From Falsiroseomonas ponticola (GTDB taxonomy: Bacteria > Pseudomonadota > Alphaproteobacteria > Acetobacterales > Acetobacteraceae): a stretch of 64,000 bases of DNA. Below, one piece after another: positions 53,875 through 62,878 of the stretch. The translations under genes were made by a program, and so were the position numbers. Numbering within the stretch: position 1 is the stretch's first letter; every line of letters starts with the position of its first letter. The notes under the pieces are model-generated. The model saw only the letters and a list, made by a program, of their open reading frames with translations, had not been told where the DNA came from and made no database searches. The stretch covers positions 1,302,001 through 1,366,000 of the forward strand of contig NZ_JAERQN010000001.1 of the NCBI RefSeq assembly GCF_016805305.1, written 5' to 3'.

Positions 53875-54519
53875 ATGCGGCACGAGGATATCTGGCGGGC
53901 GATCGATGCCCTGGCTGCCGAGCATGGGCTCTCGGCCTCCGGCCTCGCGCGCCGCGCCGGGTTGGACGCCACCGCCTTCAACCCGTCGAAGCGCACCGGC
54001 GCCGATGGCAGGGCGCGCTGGCCCTCCACCGAAAGCGTCGCCAAGGTCCTGCATGCGACGGGGACGGGGATGGAGGCCTTCGCCTCCCTCGTCACCGGCG
54101 CCCCCGCCCTGCCGCGCAACCGCGCCATCAGCGCGCGGCGCATCCCCCTGATCGGCCTGGCCCAGGCGGGCGGCGATGGCTATTTCGACGATGGCGGCTA
54201 CCCCGTCGGCGGCGGCTGGGACGAGATCTCGGTGCCCGACGTGCCGGACCCCAACGCCTATGCGCTGGAGATCAGCGGGGAGAGCATGGAGCCCGTCTTC
54301 CGCGACGGCGACGTGGTCATCGTCTCCCCCGGCGCGCCGGTGCGGCGCGGGGATCGCGTGGTGGTGCGCACCCGGGCGGGGGAGGTGATGGCCAAGCAGC
54401 TGCTGCGGCAATCCGCGCGGCGGGTGGAGCTGGCCAGCCTCAATCCCGCCCATCCCAACTACAGCTTCGACCTGTCGGAACTCGCCTGGATGCACCGCAT
54501 CGTCTGGGCCAGCCAGTAG
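53875..54519 (+). CDS. S24/LexA-like autocleavable transcriptional repressor
   Basis: 214 residues. N-terminal helix-turn-helix (about 6-60; DIWRAIDALAAEHGLSASGLARRAGLD), then an S24 peptidase domain: cleavage site Ala98-Gly99 in LAQAGG, Ser137 in SGESMEP and Lys174 in VMAKQLL. All residues for RecA-stimulated self-cleavage are present. It is divergent from the phage module with LexA-type half-sites in between, so it probably controls that module and itself; it may instead be a conserved host regulator. The ATG at 53875 starts the helix-turn-helix cleanly. Confidence 0.88.
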   Translation: MRHEDIWRAIDALAAEHGLSASGLARRAGLDATAFNPSKRTGADGRARWPSTESVAKVLHATGTGMEAFASLVTGAPALPRNRAISARRIPLIGLAQAGGDGYFDDGGYPVGGGWDEISVPDVPDPNAYALEISGESMEPVFRDGDVVIVSPGAPVRRGDRVVVRTRAGEVMAKQLLRQSARRVELASLNPAHPNYSFDLSELAWMHRIVWASQ

Positions 54520-54645
54520 CGGGCCTGTCCCCCGTTTCGGCAAGGCTGACGCGGCTACGCCCTCATGCGCCGGCGCGGCCATGGGGCCGCCTGGCGTGGC
54601 CGCCCCGGCGGTGGCGCCCATCCGGGCGCTCGGCCCTTTCCGCCT

Positions 54646-56820
54646 TCACCACCGCGGCGCCCAGCGCAGCAGGCGCAGCGCGTTCAGCGTCACCAGCACC
54701 GTCGCCCCCGTATCGGCCAGGATCGCCGGCCACAGCCCCGTGACGCCGGCCAGCGTGGTGGCCAGGAACACGGCCTTCAGCCCGATGGCGACGGCGACGT
54801 TCTGGCGCACATTCGCCATCGTCGCCCGCGACAGGGACACGAGCTCCGCCACCCCGGTGACGCGGTCCTTGAGCACGGCCGCATCGGCCGTCTCCAGCGC
54901 CACATCGGTGCCGCCGCCCATGGCGACGCCCACGCTGGCGGCCGCCAGCGCCGGCGCATCGTTGATGCCATCGCCCACCATCACCACGGGGCCATCCTGC
55001 CGCAGGTGCCCGATCTCCCGCAGCTTGTCGCCGGGCAGCAGCTCCGCCTTGGCCTCCAGGCCGATCGAGGCCGCGATGGCCGCGCCGGTGCGGGCATTGT
55101 CGCCCGTCAGCATCACGGATCGCAGGCCGAGCGCGGCCAGCGCCGCCACGCCCGCCCGCGCATCGGCGCGCGGTTCGTCGCGCAGCGCGACCAGGCCGAG
55201 CGGCGCGTCGTCGATCAGCACCACCGCGACCGTCATGCCCTCCGTCTCCAGCCGCGGCAGCTCGGCGGCCAGGCCGCCGAGCGGCACGCCGGCCTCCGCC
55301 GCATGGCGCGGGCTGCCGACGGTGATGCGCCGCCCGGCGACGGTCGCGACCACCGCGCGGCCGGCAATGGCGGCCAGGCCCCGGGCCGGCGGCAGGGACA
55401 GGCCGCGCTGCGCCGCCTCCGCCAGGATCGCGCGGGCCAGGGGATGGGCGGAGCCCTGCTCCACGCCGCCCGCCAGGGCCAGCACCTCCTCCGCCGAACG
55501 GCCGGGCGCGGGCAGCACGGCGGTGACGCGCGGGCGGCCTTCCGTCAGCGTGCCGGTCTTGTCGAAGGCCACGATCCGGGCGGCGCCGATCCGCTCCAGC
55601 GCCGCGCCGCCCTTCACCAGCAGGCCGCGCCGCGCCCCGGCGGAAAGCCCCGATGCCATGGCGGCGGGGACCGAGATGACCAGCGCGCAGGGGCAGGCGA
55701 TCAGCAGCACCGCCAGCCCGCGATAGAGGCTCGTCTCCCACGTCCAGCCCAGCAGGAAGGGCGGCAGCAGGACCGCCAGCAGCGCGACGGCCATCGCCGC
55801 CGGCGTCCACCAGCGGGAGAACCGCTCGATGAAGCGCTGCGTCGGCGCGCGGGATGCCGTCGCCTCCTCCACCAGGGCGATGATGCGGGCGATGGTGTTG
55901 TCCGCCGCGGCGCGCGTGACGCGCACGCGGATGGCGCCATCGGCGTTGATGGAACCGGCGATCACCGCATCGCCGCGGCCGCGGGAGACGGGCACGCTCT
56001 CCCCGGTCACGGGGCTTTCGTCGATCGCGCTCCTGCCTTCCTCGATCACGCCGTCGCAGGGCACGCGGTCCCCGGGGCGCACCAGCACCAGGTCGCCGAT
56101 CGCCAGCCGCTCCGGCGCCAGCGGTTCGGTGCCGCCATCGGGGCGGAGCCGCAGCGCCACCCGCGGCATCAGCCCCGCCAGCGCGCGGATGCCGGCGCGC
56201 GCGCTGCCGGCGGCGACATTCTCCAGCAGTTCCCCCGTGGCGAAGAGCAGCACGACGACGGCCGCTTCCTCCGCCGCGCCGATCACCGCGGCGCCGAGGG
56301 CGGCGGTGCACATCAGCGTCTCGATGCTGAAGGGGCTGCCGGCGCGGGCGAGGGCGAGCGCACGCCGCCCGAAGGGCACCAGGGCGATGGCGGTGGCGGC
56401 CAGGAAGAGCGGGTAGGTCAGGCTGTCCGGCAGCACCAGGGAGGCCGCCTGCGCCCCCAGCACCAGCGCGCCGAGCAGCCCGGTGAGGCGCGCCTTCCCG
56501 GTGGCCCACCACGGCGTGGCGGCATCCGCCGGATCATCATGCCCGGCATGCCCATGGGTGGGCCCTGCCGACGCCGGCGCCACTGGGCCGTCGCCGTCGA
56601 TCCGCGTCGCGCGGTAGCCCAGCGCGGCGATCTGCGCCTCCACGGCCTCCAGCGCCTCCGCCCCGCCGCCGCCGAGATCCAGCGCCAGCCGCTCCGCCAT
56701 CAGGTTCACCTCGACCGCGGCAATGCCGGGCAGCCGTTCCACCGCCCGCGTCACCTTGGCGACGCAGGCGGCGCAATCCATGCCCTCCACCCGCCAGGTC
56801 ACTCTCCTCGCTGCGTCCAT
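54646..56820 (-). CDS. zntA: Zn/Cd/Pb-exporting P1B-type ATPase
   Basis: 724 residues. N-terminal HMA domain with GMDCAAC (Cys16, Cys19) and a His-rich linker (THGHAGHDD); membrane motif ACPCAL, phosphorylation motif DKTGTLTEG, TGDN, and GDGINDAPAL. The last membrane helix has ILADTGATVLVTLNALRLLR; this Asp is typical of the P1B-2 subgroup that exports Zn, Cd and Pb, so Cu is unlikely. Inner membrane. Expressed from a MerR-type promoter 28 bp upstream, 83 bp from mntH. Confidence 0.92.
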   Translation of the reverse strand: MDAARRVTWRVEGMDCAACVAKVTRAVERLPGIAAVEVNLMAERLALDLGGGGAEALEAVEAQIAALGYRATRIDGDGPVAPASAGPTHGHAGHDDPADAATPWWATGKARLTGLLGALVLGAQAASLVLPDSLTYPLFLAATAIALVPFGRRALALARAGSPFSIETLMCTAALGAAVIGAAEEAAVVVLLFATGELLENVAAGSARAGIRALAGLMPRVALRLRPDGGTEPLAPERLAIGDLVLVRPGDRVPCDGVIEEGRSAIDESPVTGESVPVSRGRGDAVIAGSINADGAIRVRVTRAAADNTIARIIALVEEATASRAPTQRFIERFSRWWTPAAMAVALLAVLLPPFLLGWTWETSLYRGLAVLLIACPCALVISVPAAMASGLSAGARRGLLVKGGAALERIGAARIVAFDKTGTLTEGRPRVTAVLPAPGRSAEEVLALAGGVEQGSAHPLARAILAEAAQRGLSLPPARGLAAIAGRAVVATVAGRRITVGSPRHAAEAGVPLGGLAAELPRLETEGMTVAVVLIDDAPLGLVALRDEPRADARAGVAALAALGLRSVMLTGDNARTGAAIAASIGLEAKAELLPGDKLREIGHLRQDGPVVMVGDGINDAPALAAASVGVAMGGGTDVALETADAAVLKDRVTGVAELVSLSRATMANVRQNVAVAIGLKAVFLATTLAGVTGLWPAILADTGATVLVTLNALRLLRWAPRW

Positions 56821-56847
56821 GATGCCCGCCCGATCCGTCAGGGCCCT

Positions 56848-56878
56848 GTTATGGGACCTCCAGCGACTGGAGGTTCAA
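56848..56878 (-). promoter_or_regulatory. MerR-type operator-promoter of the Zn/Cd ATPase gene
   Basis: Minus strand: -35 TTGAAC (56878-56873), a 19-bp spacer, -10 CATAAC (56853-56848). A perfect dyad ACCTCCAG-N3-CTGGAGGT (56856-56874) fills the spacer. The overlong spacer with a central dyad is the hallmark of promoters activated by MerR-family metal sensors; the regulator at 58757-59197 is the obvious candidate. Confidence 0.8.
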
Positions 56879-56903
56879 GCCCCCTCCGGCGGTCCCGGCG
56901 CCG

Positions 56904-58226
56904 TCAGTCGCCCGCCAGGAAATCGATGATCAGCTTCAGGTTGAGCCCGACGATGACCGCCGCGATCAGCCAGCCGAGCGCGAGCTGCCAGGCCGGCGCC
57001 GCGAGCCTGCCGAAGCGCTTCCGGTCGGAGGCGAACATCATCAGCGGGATCACCGCGAAGGGCAGCTGCAGCGACAGCACCACCTGGCTGAGGATCAGCA
57101 GCTGCGCCGTGCCGGATGCGCCATGCAGCCAGGTGACGGCCACGGCGGGGACGATCGCGATCAGCCGCGTCACCAGCCGGCGCAGCACGGGGGAGAGGCG
57201 GAAGCGGAGAAAGCCCTCCATCACCACCTGCCCGGCCAGCGTCGCCGTGACGGTCGCGTTCACGCCGCAGAGCAGCAGCGCGATCGCGAAGAGCTTGGCC
57301 GCCAGCACGCTGCCCAGCAGCGGCGCCATCAGCTGGTAGGCCTCCCCGATCTCCGCCACCTCGGTCCGCCCGGCGGCATGGAAGGTGGCCGCGGCGGTGA
57401 TGAGGATGGCGGAGTTGATGAACAGCGCCAGCGTCAGCGCGATGGTGCTGTCGAGGGAGGCGAAGGTGATCGCCTCCCGCTTCCCGGCCTCGTCCTGCGC
57501 CCAGGCGCGGGACTGCACGACGGCGGTGTGCAGGTAGAGGTTGTGGGGCATCACCGTGGCGCCGAGGATGCCCATGGCGATGTAGAGCTGCGTCTCGTTC
57601 GTCACGATGGAGACGGCCGGCACGTAGCCGCGCAGCACCGCGCCCCATTCGGGGTCCGACAGCACCACCTGCACGCCGAAGCAGCCGACGATCAGCAGGA
57701 TGAAGCCGACGATCAGCGCCTCCAGCCACCGCACGCCCTTGTTCTGCAGCCACAGGATCAGGAAGGCGTCGAGTGCCGTCAGCATCACGCCGTAGAGCAG
57801 GGGGATGCCGAAGAGCAGTTCCAGCGCGATCGCCGTGCCGATCAGCTCCGCCAGGTCCGTGGCGCAGATCGCGACCTCCGCCAGCAGCCACAGCGGATAG
57901 GCGACGGCGCGCGGGAAACGCTCGCGGCAGAGCTGCGCCAGGTCCCGCTCCGTGACGATGCCGATCCGCGCGCAGAGCGCCTGCAGCAGCATCGCCATCA
58001 GGGAGGAGGCCAGCGCGACGGCGAGCAGCGTGTAGCCGAAGGCCGACCCGCCCGCGAGCGCGGTCGCCCAGTTGCCGGGGTCCATGTAGCCCACGGCCAC
58101 CAGGTAGCCGGGACCCATGAAGGCCAGCAGCTTGCGCAGGAAGCCCGCGGCGTTCGGCACGGCGACGCTGCGATGCACCTCGGGCAGGCTGGGCGTGGGG
58201 GCGGCGACGTCCGAAGGCGGGTTCAT
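56904..58226 (-). CDS. mntH: Nramp-type Mn2+/Fe2+ proton symporter
   Basis: 440 residues, eleven hydrophobic helices. Metal-binding motifs are present: [10 protein letters not shown] in TM1 and VMPHNLYLH in TM6. It imports Mn2+ (and Fe2+) with protons across the inner membrane. Divergent from mntR with a 51-bp gap that holds a perfect 10-bp palindrome, so repression by Mn-loaded MntR is expected. It lies upstream of the Zn/Cd ATPase on the same strand. Confidence 0.94.
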   Translation of the reverse strand: MNPPSDVAAPTPSLPEVHRSVAVPNAAGFLRKLLAFMGPGYLVAVGYMDPGNWATALAGGSAFGYTLLAVALASSLMAMLLQALCARIGIVTERDLAQLCRERFPRAVAYPLWLLAEVAICATDLAELIGTAIALELLFGIPLLYGVMLTALDAFLILWLQNKGVRWLEALIVGFILLIVGCFGVQVVLSDPEWGAVLRGYVPAVSIVTNETQLYIAMGILGATVMPHNLYLHTAVVQSRAWAQDEAGKREAITFASLDSTIALTLALFINSAILITAAATFHAAGRTEVAEIGEAYQLMAPLLGSVLAAKLFAIALLLCGVNATVTATLAGQVVMEGFLRFRLSPVLRRLVTRLIAIVPAVAVTWLHGASGTAQLLILSQVVLSLQLPFAVIPLMMFASDRKRFGRLAAPAWQLALGWLIAAVIVGLNLKLIIDFLAGD

Positions 58227-58244
58227 GTCACGGCTCCGAAGTTC

Positions 58245-58254
58245 AGCCTAGGCT
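58245..58254. promoter_or_regulatory. MntR operator (palindrome AGCCTAGGCT)
   Basis: Perfect 10-bp palindrome AGCCTAGGCT in the 51-bp gap between divergent mntH and mntR, 19 bp before the mntH start. Its position and symmetry fit an MntR box that would control both genes. Confidence 0.6.
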
Positions 58255-58277
58255 AAGTTATCACCCAGCCGCTATCA

Positions 58278-58760
58278 ATGCCGCCCCATCGTGACATCCG
58301 GTCCATGAAGCGCAGCCCTGCCCCGCGATGCCTGCCGCCTGCCCAGGACCACGCGGCGCGCTTCGCCCGCCAGCGGGAGGCCGACCGCACCGCGACGGCG
58401 GAGGATTACGTGGAGCTGATCGCCGACCTGCTGCGGGAGGAGGGGGAGGCCCGCGCCGTGGACCTGGCGCGCCGGATGGGCATCTCCCAGGCGACGGTGA
58501 CGGCGACGATCGGGCGCCTGCAGCGCGACGGGCTGGTGGAGACCAAGCCCTATCGCGGCCTGTTTCTGACCGAGGCCGGCCGCGCCATGGCGGAGGCCGC
58601 GAAGCTGCGCCATGACCTGCTGGTCCGCTTCCTGATCGCCGTCGGGCTGGATGCGGAGACGGCGGAACAGGATGCGGAGGGGCTGGAGCACCATGCCAGC
58701 GAGAAGGCGCTGGAAGCCTTCGCCGCCTTCGTCGCGAAGCGGGAGGCGGAGGGCGCATGA
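58278..58760 (+). CDS. mntR: manganese-responsive regulator MntR (DtxR family)
   Basis: 160 residues. A winged helix (about 43-105; EDYVELIADLLREEGEARAVDLARRMGISQATVTATIGRL) and a C-terminal dimerisation helix set (LEHHASEKALEAF) match MntR; the metal ligands sit in the Asp/Glu/His residues of ADRTATAEDYVEL and EHHASE. No SH3 domain, as in proteobacterial MntR. The start may be 58278 or 58305. The stop overlaps the MerR gene (ATGA), so both regulators are made from one transcript. Confidence 0.9.
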   Translation: MPPHRDIRSMKRSPAPRCLPPAQDHAARFARQREADRTATAEDYVELIADLLREEGEARAVDLARRMGISQATVTATIGRLQRDGLVETKPYRGLFLTEAGRAMAEAAKLRHDLLVRFLIAVGLDAETAEQDAEGLEHHASEKALEAFAAFVAKREAEGA

Positions 58761-59197
58761 GCACGGCCTATTCCATCGGCGACCTCGCCCGGGCGACGGG
58801 CGTGAAGCCCACCACCATCCGCTGGTACGAGCAGGAGGGCTGGCTGCCCCCGCCCGCGCGCACCGGGGGTGGCCACCGGGTCTATGGCGATCCCCATCTC
58901 CGGCGCCTCGGCTTCATCCGCCATGCGCGGGAGCTGGGCTTCGAGAGCGAGGCGATCCGCGCGCTGCTGGACCTGGCCGACCATCCCGATGCCGATTGCG
59001 GCAAGGCGCACCAGCTGGCGGTGGCCCAGATCCGCGCGATCGACGACCGCCTGCGGCGCCTGGCGGCGCTGCGGCGAGAGCTGGACCGGATGGCGGAAAG
59101 CTGCGCCGGCGGCGTCGCCGGCCAGTGCCGGATCATCGAGACGCTGTCCGATTTCGACCACGGCCATTGCGCGGACCCGTCGCATCGGGGCGGGTGA
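58757..59197 (+). CDS. MerR-family metal-responsive activator
   Basis: 146 residues. Winged helix at the start (YSIGDLARATGVKPTTIRWYEQEGWL), a long dimer helix, and a metal loop with Cys in ADCGKAH, and CAGGVAGQC near the end plus GHC; this is the ZntR/CadR/PbrR type of divalent-metal site. The likely target is the 19-bp-spacer promoter upstream of the Zn/Cd ATPase at 56848-56878. Translationally coupled to mntR by an ATGA overlap, an unusual Mn/Zn co-regulator pairing. Confidence 0.88.
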   Translation: MSTAYSIGDLARATGVKPTTIRWYEQEGWLPPPARTGGGHRVYGDPHLRRLGFIRHARELGFESEAIRALLDLADHPDADCGKAHQLAVAQIRAIDDRLRRLAALRRELDRMAESCAGGVAGQCRIIETLSDFDHGHCADPSHRGG

Positions 59198-59219
59198 GCC
59201 TGCCGCCGGGGCGGCCGGC

Positions 59220-59294
59220 TGGTTGGGGCGCCAGGATTCGAACCTGGGAATGGCGGTACCAAAAACCGCTGCCTTACCGCTTGGCGACGCCCCA
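59220..59294 (-). tRNA. tRNA-Gln (anticodon UUG)
   Basis: 75 nt, complete cloverleaf: acceptor TGGGGCG/CGCCCCA, D arm GCCAAGCGGTAAGGC, anticodon stem GCGGT/ACCGC with loop TTTTGGT (anticodon TTG), T arm CCAGG-TTCGAAT-CCTGG, discriminator A and an encoded CCA. It starts with U as tRNA-Gln does in bacteria. Confidence 0.97.
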
Positions 59295-59595
59295 TCGCGC
59301 CAGATCGCGTTGCGGCGCCTCCGGTAGCGCGGAAGCGGCGATCGCACAACGGGGGGCGCCCCGGGGGTGTCGCAGGGGTGGCGCAACGCGGGATCTGCAC
59401 GGGATGATTCGCACCGCACGGCTGCCGTCTCGTGCCACGGACGCGGCGTTCACCGACGCTTCACCTCCAGCACCGATAAAGGGGGCACAGGGCCTGCCGG
59501 CGTGGGCCCCGTGACCAGCCCCGCAACAAGCGGAGGGCGGGCGCGCGTGTGAAGTCCTGGCCGCAAAAGCGGCCCCGGACGATCACGGCGTGTCG
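59295..59595. other. non-coding gap between tRNA-Gln and serralysin gene
   Basis: About 300 bp without a supportable gene. It holds the candidate tRNA promoter at 59321-59349 and the upstream region of the serralysin gene; no repeat or terminator was recognised. Confidence 0.6.
59321..59349 (-). promoter_or_regulatory. candidate promoter of tRNA-Gln
   Basis: Minus strand -35 TTGTGC (59349-59344), 17-bp spacer, -10 TACCGG (59326-59321), about 27 bp before the mature 5' end. Spacing is right, sequence match moderate. Confidence 0.4.
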
Positions 59596-61365
59596 ATGCG
59601 CCGGACAATCTGGAACATGGCCATGTGCTGGCTGTGCAGGCCCCATAACGGGGCCGCCGACGACGGACCCTCCGTCGCCGTGCGGCTCTCTGCGGACTCG
59701 CCGCTGCCGACCGCCCCGCGGTTGCACCTGACGACGTCGGGCATCACCGCCGTGGACGGCGTGCTGAGCGGCTTCGCCTGGGGCGATGGCGATCCCGTCA
59801 GCTTCGCCTTCACGGACAGCCCCTCGGACTACGAAAGCTTCTACGGCAGCAACGAGCCGATCCGCGGCTTCGCGGCGGTCAGCGGCACCATGCGCGATGC
59901 CGTGCGCAAGATCCTGCTGGGCGACGCCACCGGCGGCCCCGGCAGCCCCGGCCCCTGGGTGACGGGCTTCACCAACCTCTCCATCGTCGAAAGCGCCACC
60001 GATTCGACGGCCGATATCCGCATCGCCCGCTCCTCCGCCCCCTCCACCGCCTGGGCCTACTATCCGAACGGTCGGGAGGGCGGGGATGTCTGGTTCGGCT
60101 CCCGCAGCGCCTTCGATGCCCCCCAGCTCGGCAACTACGCCTTCCTGGTCGCGGTGCATGAACTCGGCCATTCCCTCGGCCTCAAGCACCCGCATGAAAG
60201 CTGGAACGGCTTCGGCGCCCTGTCGGCCGAATGGGACATGCTGGAATTCACCGTCATGTCCTACCGGTCCCATGCCGGGGTGACGACCAGCACCGGCTAC
60301 ACCAACGGCACCTTCGACTACCCGCAGGGCTGGATGATGCTGGACATCGCCGCGCTGCAGGCCCTCTACGGCGCCGACTACACGATGCACAGCGGCAACA
60401 CCCGCTACTTCTGGAACCCGGAGACGGGGGAGACGGTGATCGACGGCGTCGGCCAGGGCGCGCCCGGCGGCGGCGCCGGCGGCACGGCGAACCGCGTCTT
60501 CCTGACGATCTGGGACGGCGGCGGCATCGATACCTACGACCTCTCCGCCTATGCCGGCGGCGTCGCGGCGGACCTGGCGCCGGGCAGCTGGAGCGTGCTG
60601 TCCGCCACGCAGCTGGCGGTGCTGGACGTGCGCGAGGGGCTGGTCACGCAGGCCCGCGGCAACGTGTTCAATTCGATGCTCTACCAGGGCAACACGGCGT
60701 CGCTGATCGAGGATGCGATCGGCGGCGCCGGCGCCGACACGCTGCTCGGCAACGACGCCATCAACCAGCTCTCCGGCGGCGCGGGGCGGGACCTGCTCGA
60801 CGGGCGCGCGGGGAACGACGTGCTCGATGGCGGCACGGGTGCCGACACGATGCGCGGCGGCGTCGGCGACGACCGCTACCGGGTCGATGACGCGGGCGAC
60901 CTCGTGATCGAACTCGCGGGCCAGGGCAACGACACGATCGTCGCCGCCATCAGCGGTTCCATCACCTTGCCGGACCATGTGGAGGCGCTGGTGCTGGAAG
61001 CCGGCGCGACCGGGATCGGCAACGCGCTGCGCAACCTGATGACGGGCAATGCCGGCGCGAACCGCCTGGAAGGCCGCGGCGGGGACGATGTGCTCGAAGG
61101 CCGCGGCGGCAACGACACGCTGGTCGGCGGTACTGGAGCGGACAGCTTCGTGCTGCGGCGCGGCGATGGCATGGACCGGATCGAGGATTTCACCCCGGGC
61201 ACGGACCTGCTGGTGCTGGTCGGCTTCCAGCGCAGCGCGACCTCCCTCATCAACGGGGCCATGCCGCTGACGGATGGGCTGTGGATCGACCTCGGCAGCG
61301 GCGACGGCGTGCTGCTGGCGGGCCTCACCGCCGGGCGGCTCAGCGCCTCCGACTTCGTGCTGTAG
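59596..61365 (+). CDS. secreted serralysin-type metalloprotease with RTX repeats
   Basis: 589 residues. M10B zinc motif HELGHSLGLKHPH (188-200) and Met-turn VMSY give a complete catalytic site. The C-terminal part has nonapeptide RTX calcium-binding repeats in two blocks (about 375-440 and 492-530; GGAGADTLLG, GRAGNDVLDG, GRGGNDTLVG). It ends DFVL, the acidic-plus-three-hydrophobic signal for type I secretion. No exporter genes are in the window. Start ATG 59596 or GTG 59590. Probably an extracellular protease. Confidence 0.92.
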   Translation: MRRTIWNMAMCWLCRPHNGAADDGPSVAVRLSADSPLPTAPRLHLTTSGITAVDGVLSGFAWGDGDPVSFAFTDSPSDYESFYGSNEPIRGFAAVSGTMRDAVRKILLGDATGGPGSPGPWVTGFTNLSIVESATDSTADIRIARSSAPSTAWAYYPNGREGGDVWFGSRSAFDAPQLGNYAFLVAVHELGHSLGLKHPHESWNGFGALSAEWDMLEFTVMSYRSHAGVTTSTGYTNGTFDYPQGWMMLDIAALQALYGADYTMHSGNTRYFWNPETGETVIDGVGQGAPGGGAGGTANRVFLTIWDGGGIDTYDLSAYAGGVAADLAPGSWSVLSATQLAVLDVREGLVTQARGNVFNSMLYQGNTASLIEDAIGGAGADTLLGNDAINQLSGGAGRDLLDGRAGNDVLDGGTGADTMRGGVGDDRYRVDDAGDLVIELAGQGNDTIVAAISGSITLPDHVEALVLEAGATGIGNALRNLMTGNAGANRLEGRGGDDVLEGRGGNDTLVGGTGADSFVLRRGDGMDRIEDFTPGTDLLVLVGFQRSATSLINGAMPLTDGLWIDLGSGDGVLLAGLTAGRLSASDFVL

Positions 61366-61377
61366 GCGCCGCGCGCG

Positions 61378-62142
61378 TCAGGCCCACAGCTCCGGCCGGG
61401 CGAATTCGCCGGCCAGGCGCGCCGCCGCCGCCTCCAGCAGCCGCTCCCCCTTGGCCGCGCTGGCGCTGCGGGGGTCGCCGATCACGCCGGTATCGGTCAT
61501 CTGGTCGAAGGCGCGGCTGCGCTTGAAGCCGGGGGGCGCGGGCGGTGCGAATTTCCGCGGCACGGCCTCGGCGATGCGGTCCGCCCGCACGCCATCGGGG
61601 GCCAGCGCCATCATCATGGAGGTCTCGGCCTCGCAGGCATGCATGACATTGGGCTGGGCTTCGAGGATGGCGCCGAAGGTATCCGCATTGGCCAGCCAGT
61701 AGGTCAGCCCCACCACCGGCACGCCGAGGCCGCGCGTCAGCTCGATCGCGCAGCTCGCGATGGCTTCCGTGTTCCCGCCATGGCCGTTGACCAGCGCGAT
61801 GCGCCGGAAGCCGTGCCGCGCCACGCTGCGGGCGATGCCGCCGACCAGCGCCATGAAGGTCGGCAGGTCGAGCGTCATGGTGCCGCCGAAGGCCATGTGG
61901 TGCTCGGCCAGGCCGCTCCAGATGGTGGGCGTGACCAGCGCGGGCTGGCCCTGCGCCAGCAGGCGCCGCGCCGTGCGTTCCGCCACCGCGGTGGCCAGCA
62001 CGGTATCGACCCCGACCGCCAGGTGCGGGCCGTGCTGTTCGATGGAGGCGACGGGGATCAGGACGACGGTCTCGGGCCTGGCCCGGGACTGGATCTCGGC
62101 AGCGGTCAGCCGCGCCCAGAAGACTTCCTTCGAAACATCCAT
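61378..62142 (-). CDS. creatininase family amidohydrolase
   Basis: 254 residues. Metal and catalytic motifs VASIEQHGPHLAVGVD, VNGHGGNTEA and CEAETSM are those of the creatininase/mycofactocin-type amidohydrolases; the actual substrate is often not creatinine. The ATG at 62142 has a purine-rich site 6-7 bp upstream; one 9 bp earlier is possible. Convergent with the serralysin gene. Upstream on the same strand is a small membrane protein, separated by a hairpin. Confidence 0.88.
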   Translation of the reverse strand: MDVSKEVFWARLTAAEIQSRARPETVVLIPVASIEQHGPHLAVGVDTVLATAVAERTARRLLAQGQPALVTPTIWSGLAEHHMAFGGTMTLDLPTFMALVGGIARSVARHGFRRIALVNGHGGNTEAIASCAIELTRGLGVPVVGLTYWLANADTFGAILEAQPNVMHACEAETSMMMALAPDGVRADRIAEAVPRKFAPPAPPGFKRSRAFDQMTDTGVIGDPRSASAAKGERLLEAAAARLAGEFARPELWA

Positions 62143-62186
62143 CCCTGCCATCCCCCCTCGGCGAGGATGGCAGGGTAGGGGCGGTT

Positions 62187-62207
62187 GGCCCCCCTTGTCA
62201 GGGGGCC
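62187..62207 (-). terminator. hairpin between membrane-protein and creatininase genes
   Basis: Stem 62187-62193 with 62201-62207 (7 bp, 7-nt loop), just after the membrane-protein stop. Weak T-tract; probable partial terminator. Confidence 0.4.
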
Positions 62208-62213
62208 TTGGGG

Positions 62214-62675
62214 TCAGCCCTGGCCCGCGTTCTTGCTGCGGATGTGCAGCGAGAAGGCCATCAGCGCGGCGCCGACCAGCATCGGCACATAGCCCGCGCC
62301 CGGGTCGATGCGGACGTTGCGGGTGCCCGCCATCTCCACGATCATCGGCCGCAGGCCGGACCAGACATCGATGGCGGCGACGAAGCCCCAGAGCGCCGGC
62401 GCGACGATCGCCAGGATGGCGACGATGGTCGCGTGCTCCGCCCAGCGCTGCCACTGCGGCACGAAGCGCGTCGCGATGGCGAAGACCAGCGCCGCGAAGG
62501 TGACGGCGGAGAGCACGGGCAGCTTCTCGATCATCGAGAGGTCGTGCACGGCGTTGCCGCTGCCCTTGAAGACCACCGCGGGCATGACGTAGCCGAGGAT
62601 GGCGGCGCCGATGCCGACCATCAGGGTCATCCGCTCGGTATTCTGGGCGCTGGCGCGCAGGTCGGTGGTGGCCAT
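62214..62675 (-). CDS. four-helix membrane protein, unknown function
   Basis: 153 residues with about four hydrophobic helices (17-36, 55-70, 84-105, 130-145). No family recognised; MATTDLRASAQNTERMTLMVGIGAAILGYVMPAVV opens it in two stretches. It ends SLHIRSKNAGQG. Lies upstream of the creatininase gene on the same strand, 71 bp apart. Function unknown. Confidence 0.7.
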   Translation of the reverse strand: MATTDLRASAQNTERMTLMVGIGAAILGYVMPAVVFKGSGNAVHDLSMIEKLPVLSAVTFAALVFAIATRFVPQWQRWAEHATIVAILAIVAPALWGFVAAIDVWSGLRPMIVEMAGTRNVRIDPGAGYVPMLVGAALMAFSLHIRSKNAGQG

Positions 62676-62878
62676 GGGTTTCGTTCCTGTCCTGGACTTG
62701 AGGGGGAGGGACCGCCGGCCGATGTCCCCCGGCTCCGCGACCCGGCCGTGCTCCCGGCGCCGGCCCGCCTTCATGGACGAAGGGTTGCTCACAGGTAATT
62801 TACTCAAGCAACCAGCGCAAGCGCCGAATCGCGGCCGCGGCAGTTGCGGGGGCGCGGGGGCTGGGCGAATTCTGCGGC

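Noticed and set aside
53698-59294. Integration of the phage module into tRNA-Gln.
   Set aside because: The tRNA lies about 5.5 kb from the module with intact metal genes in between, and I saw no copy of its 3' end at the module borders.
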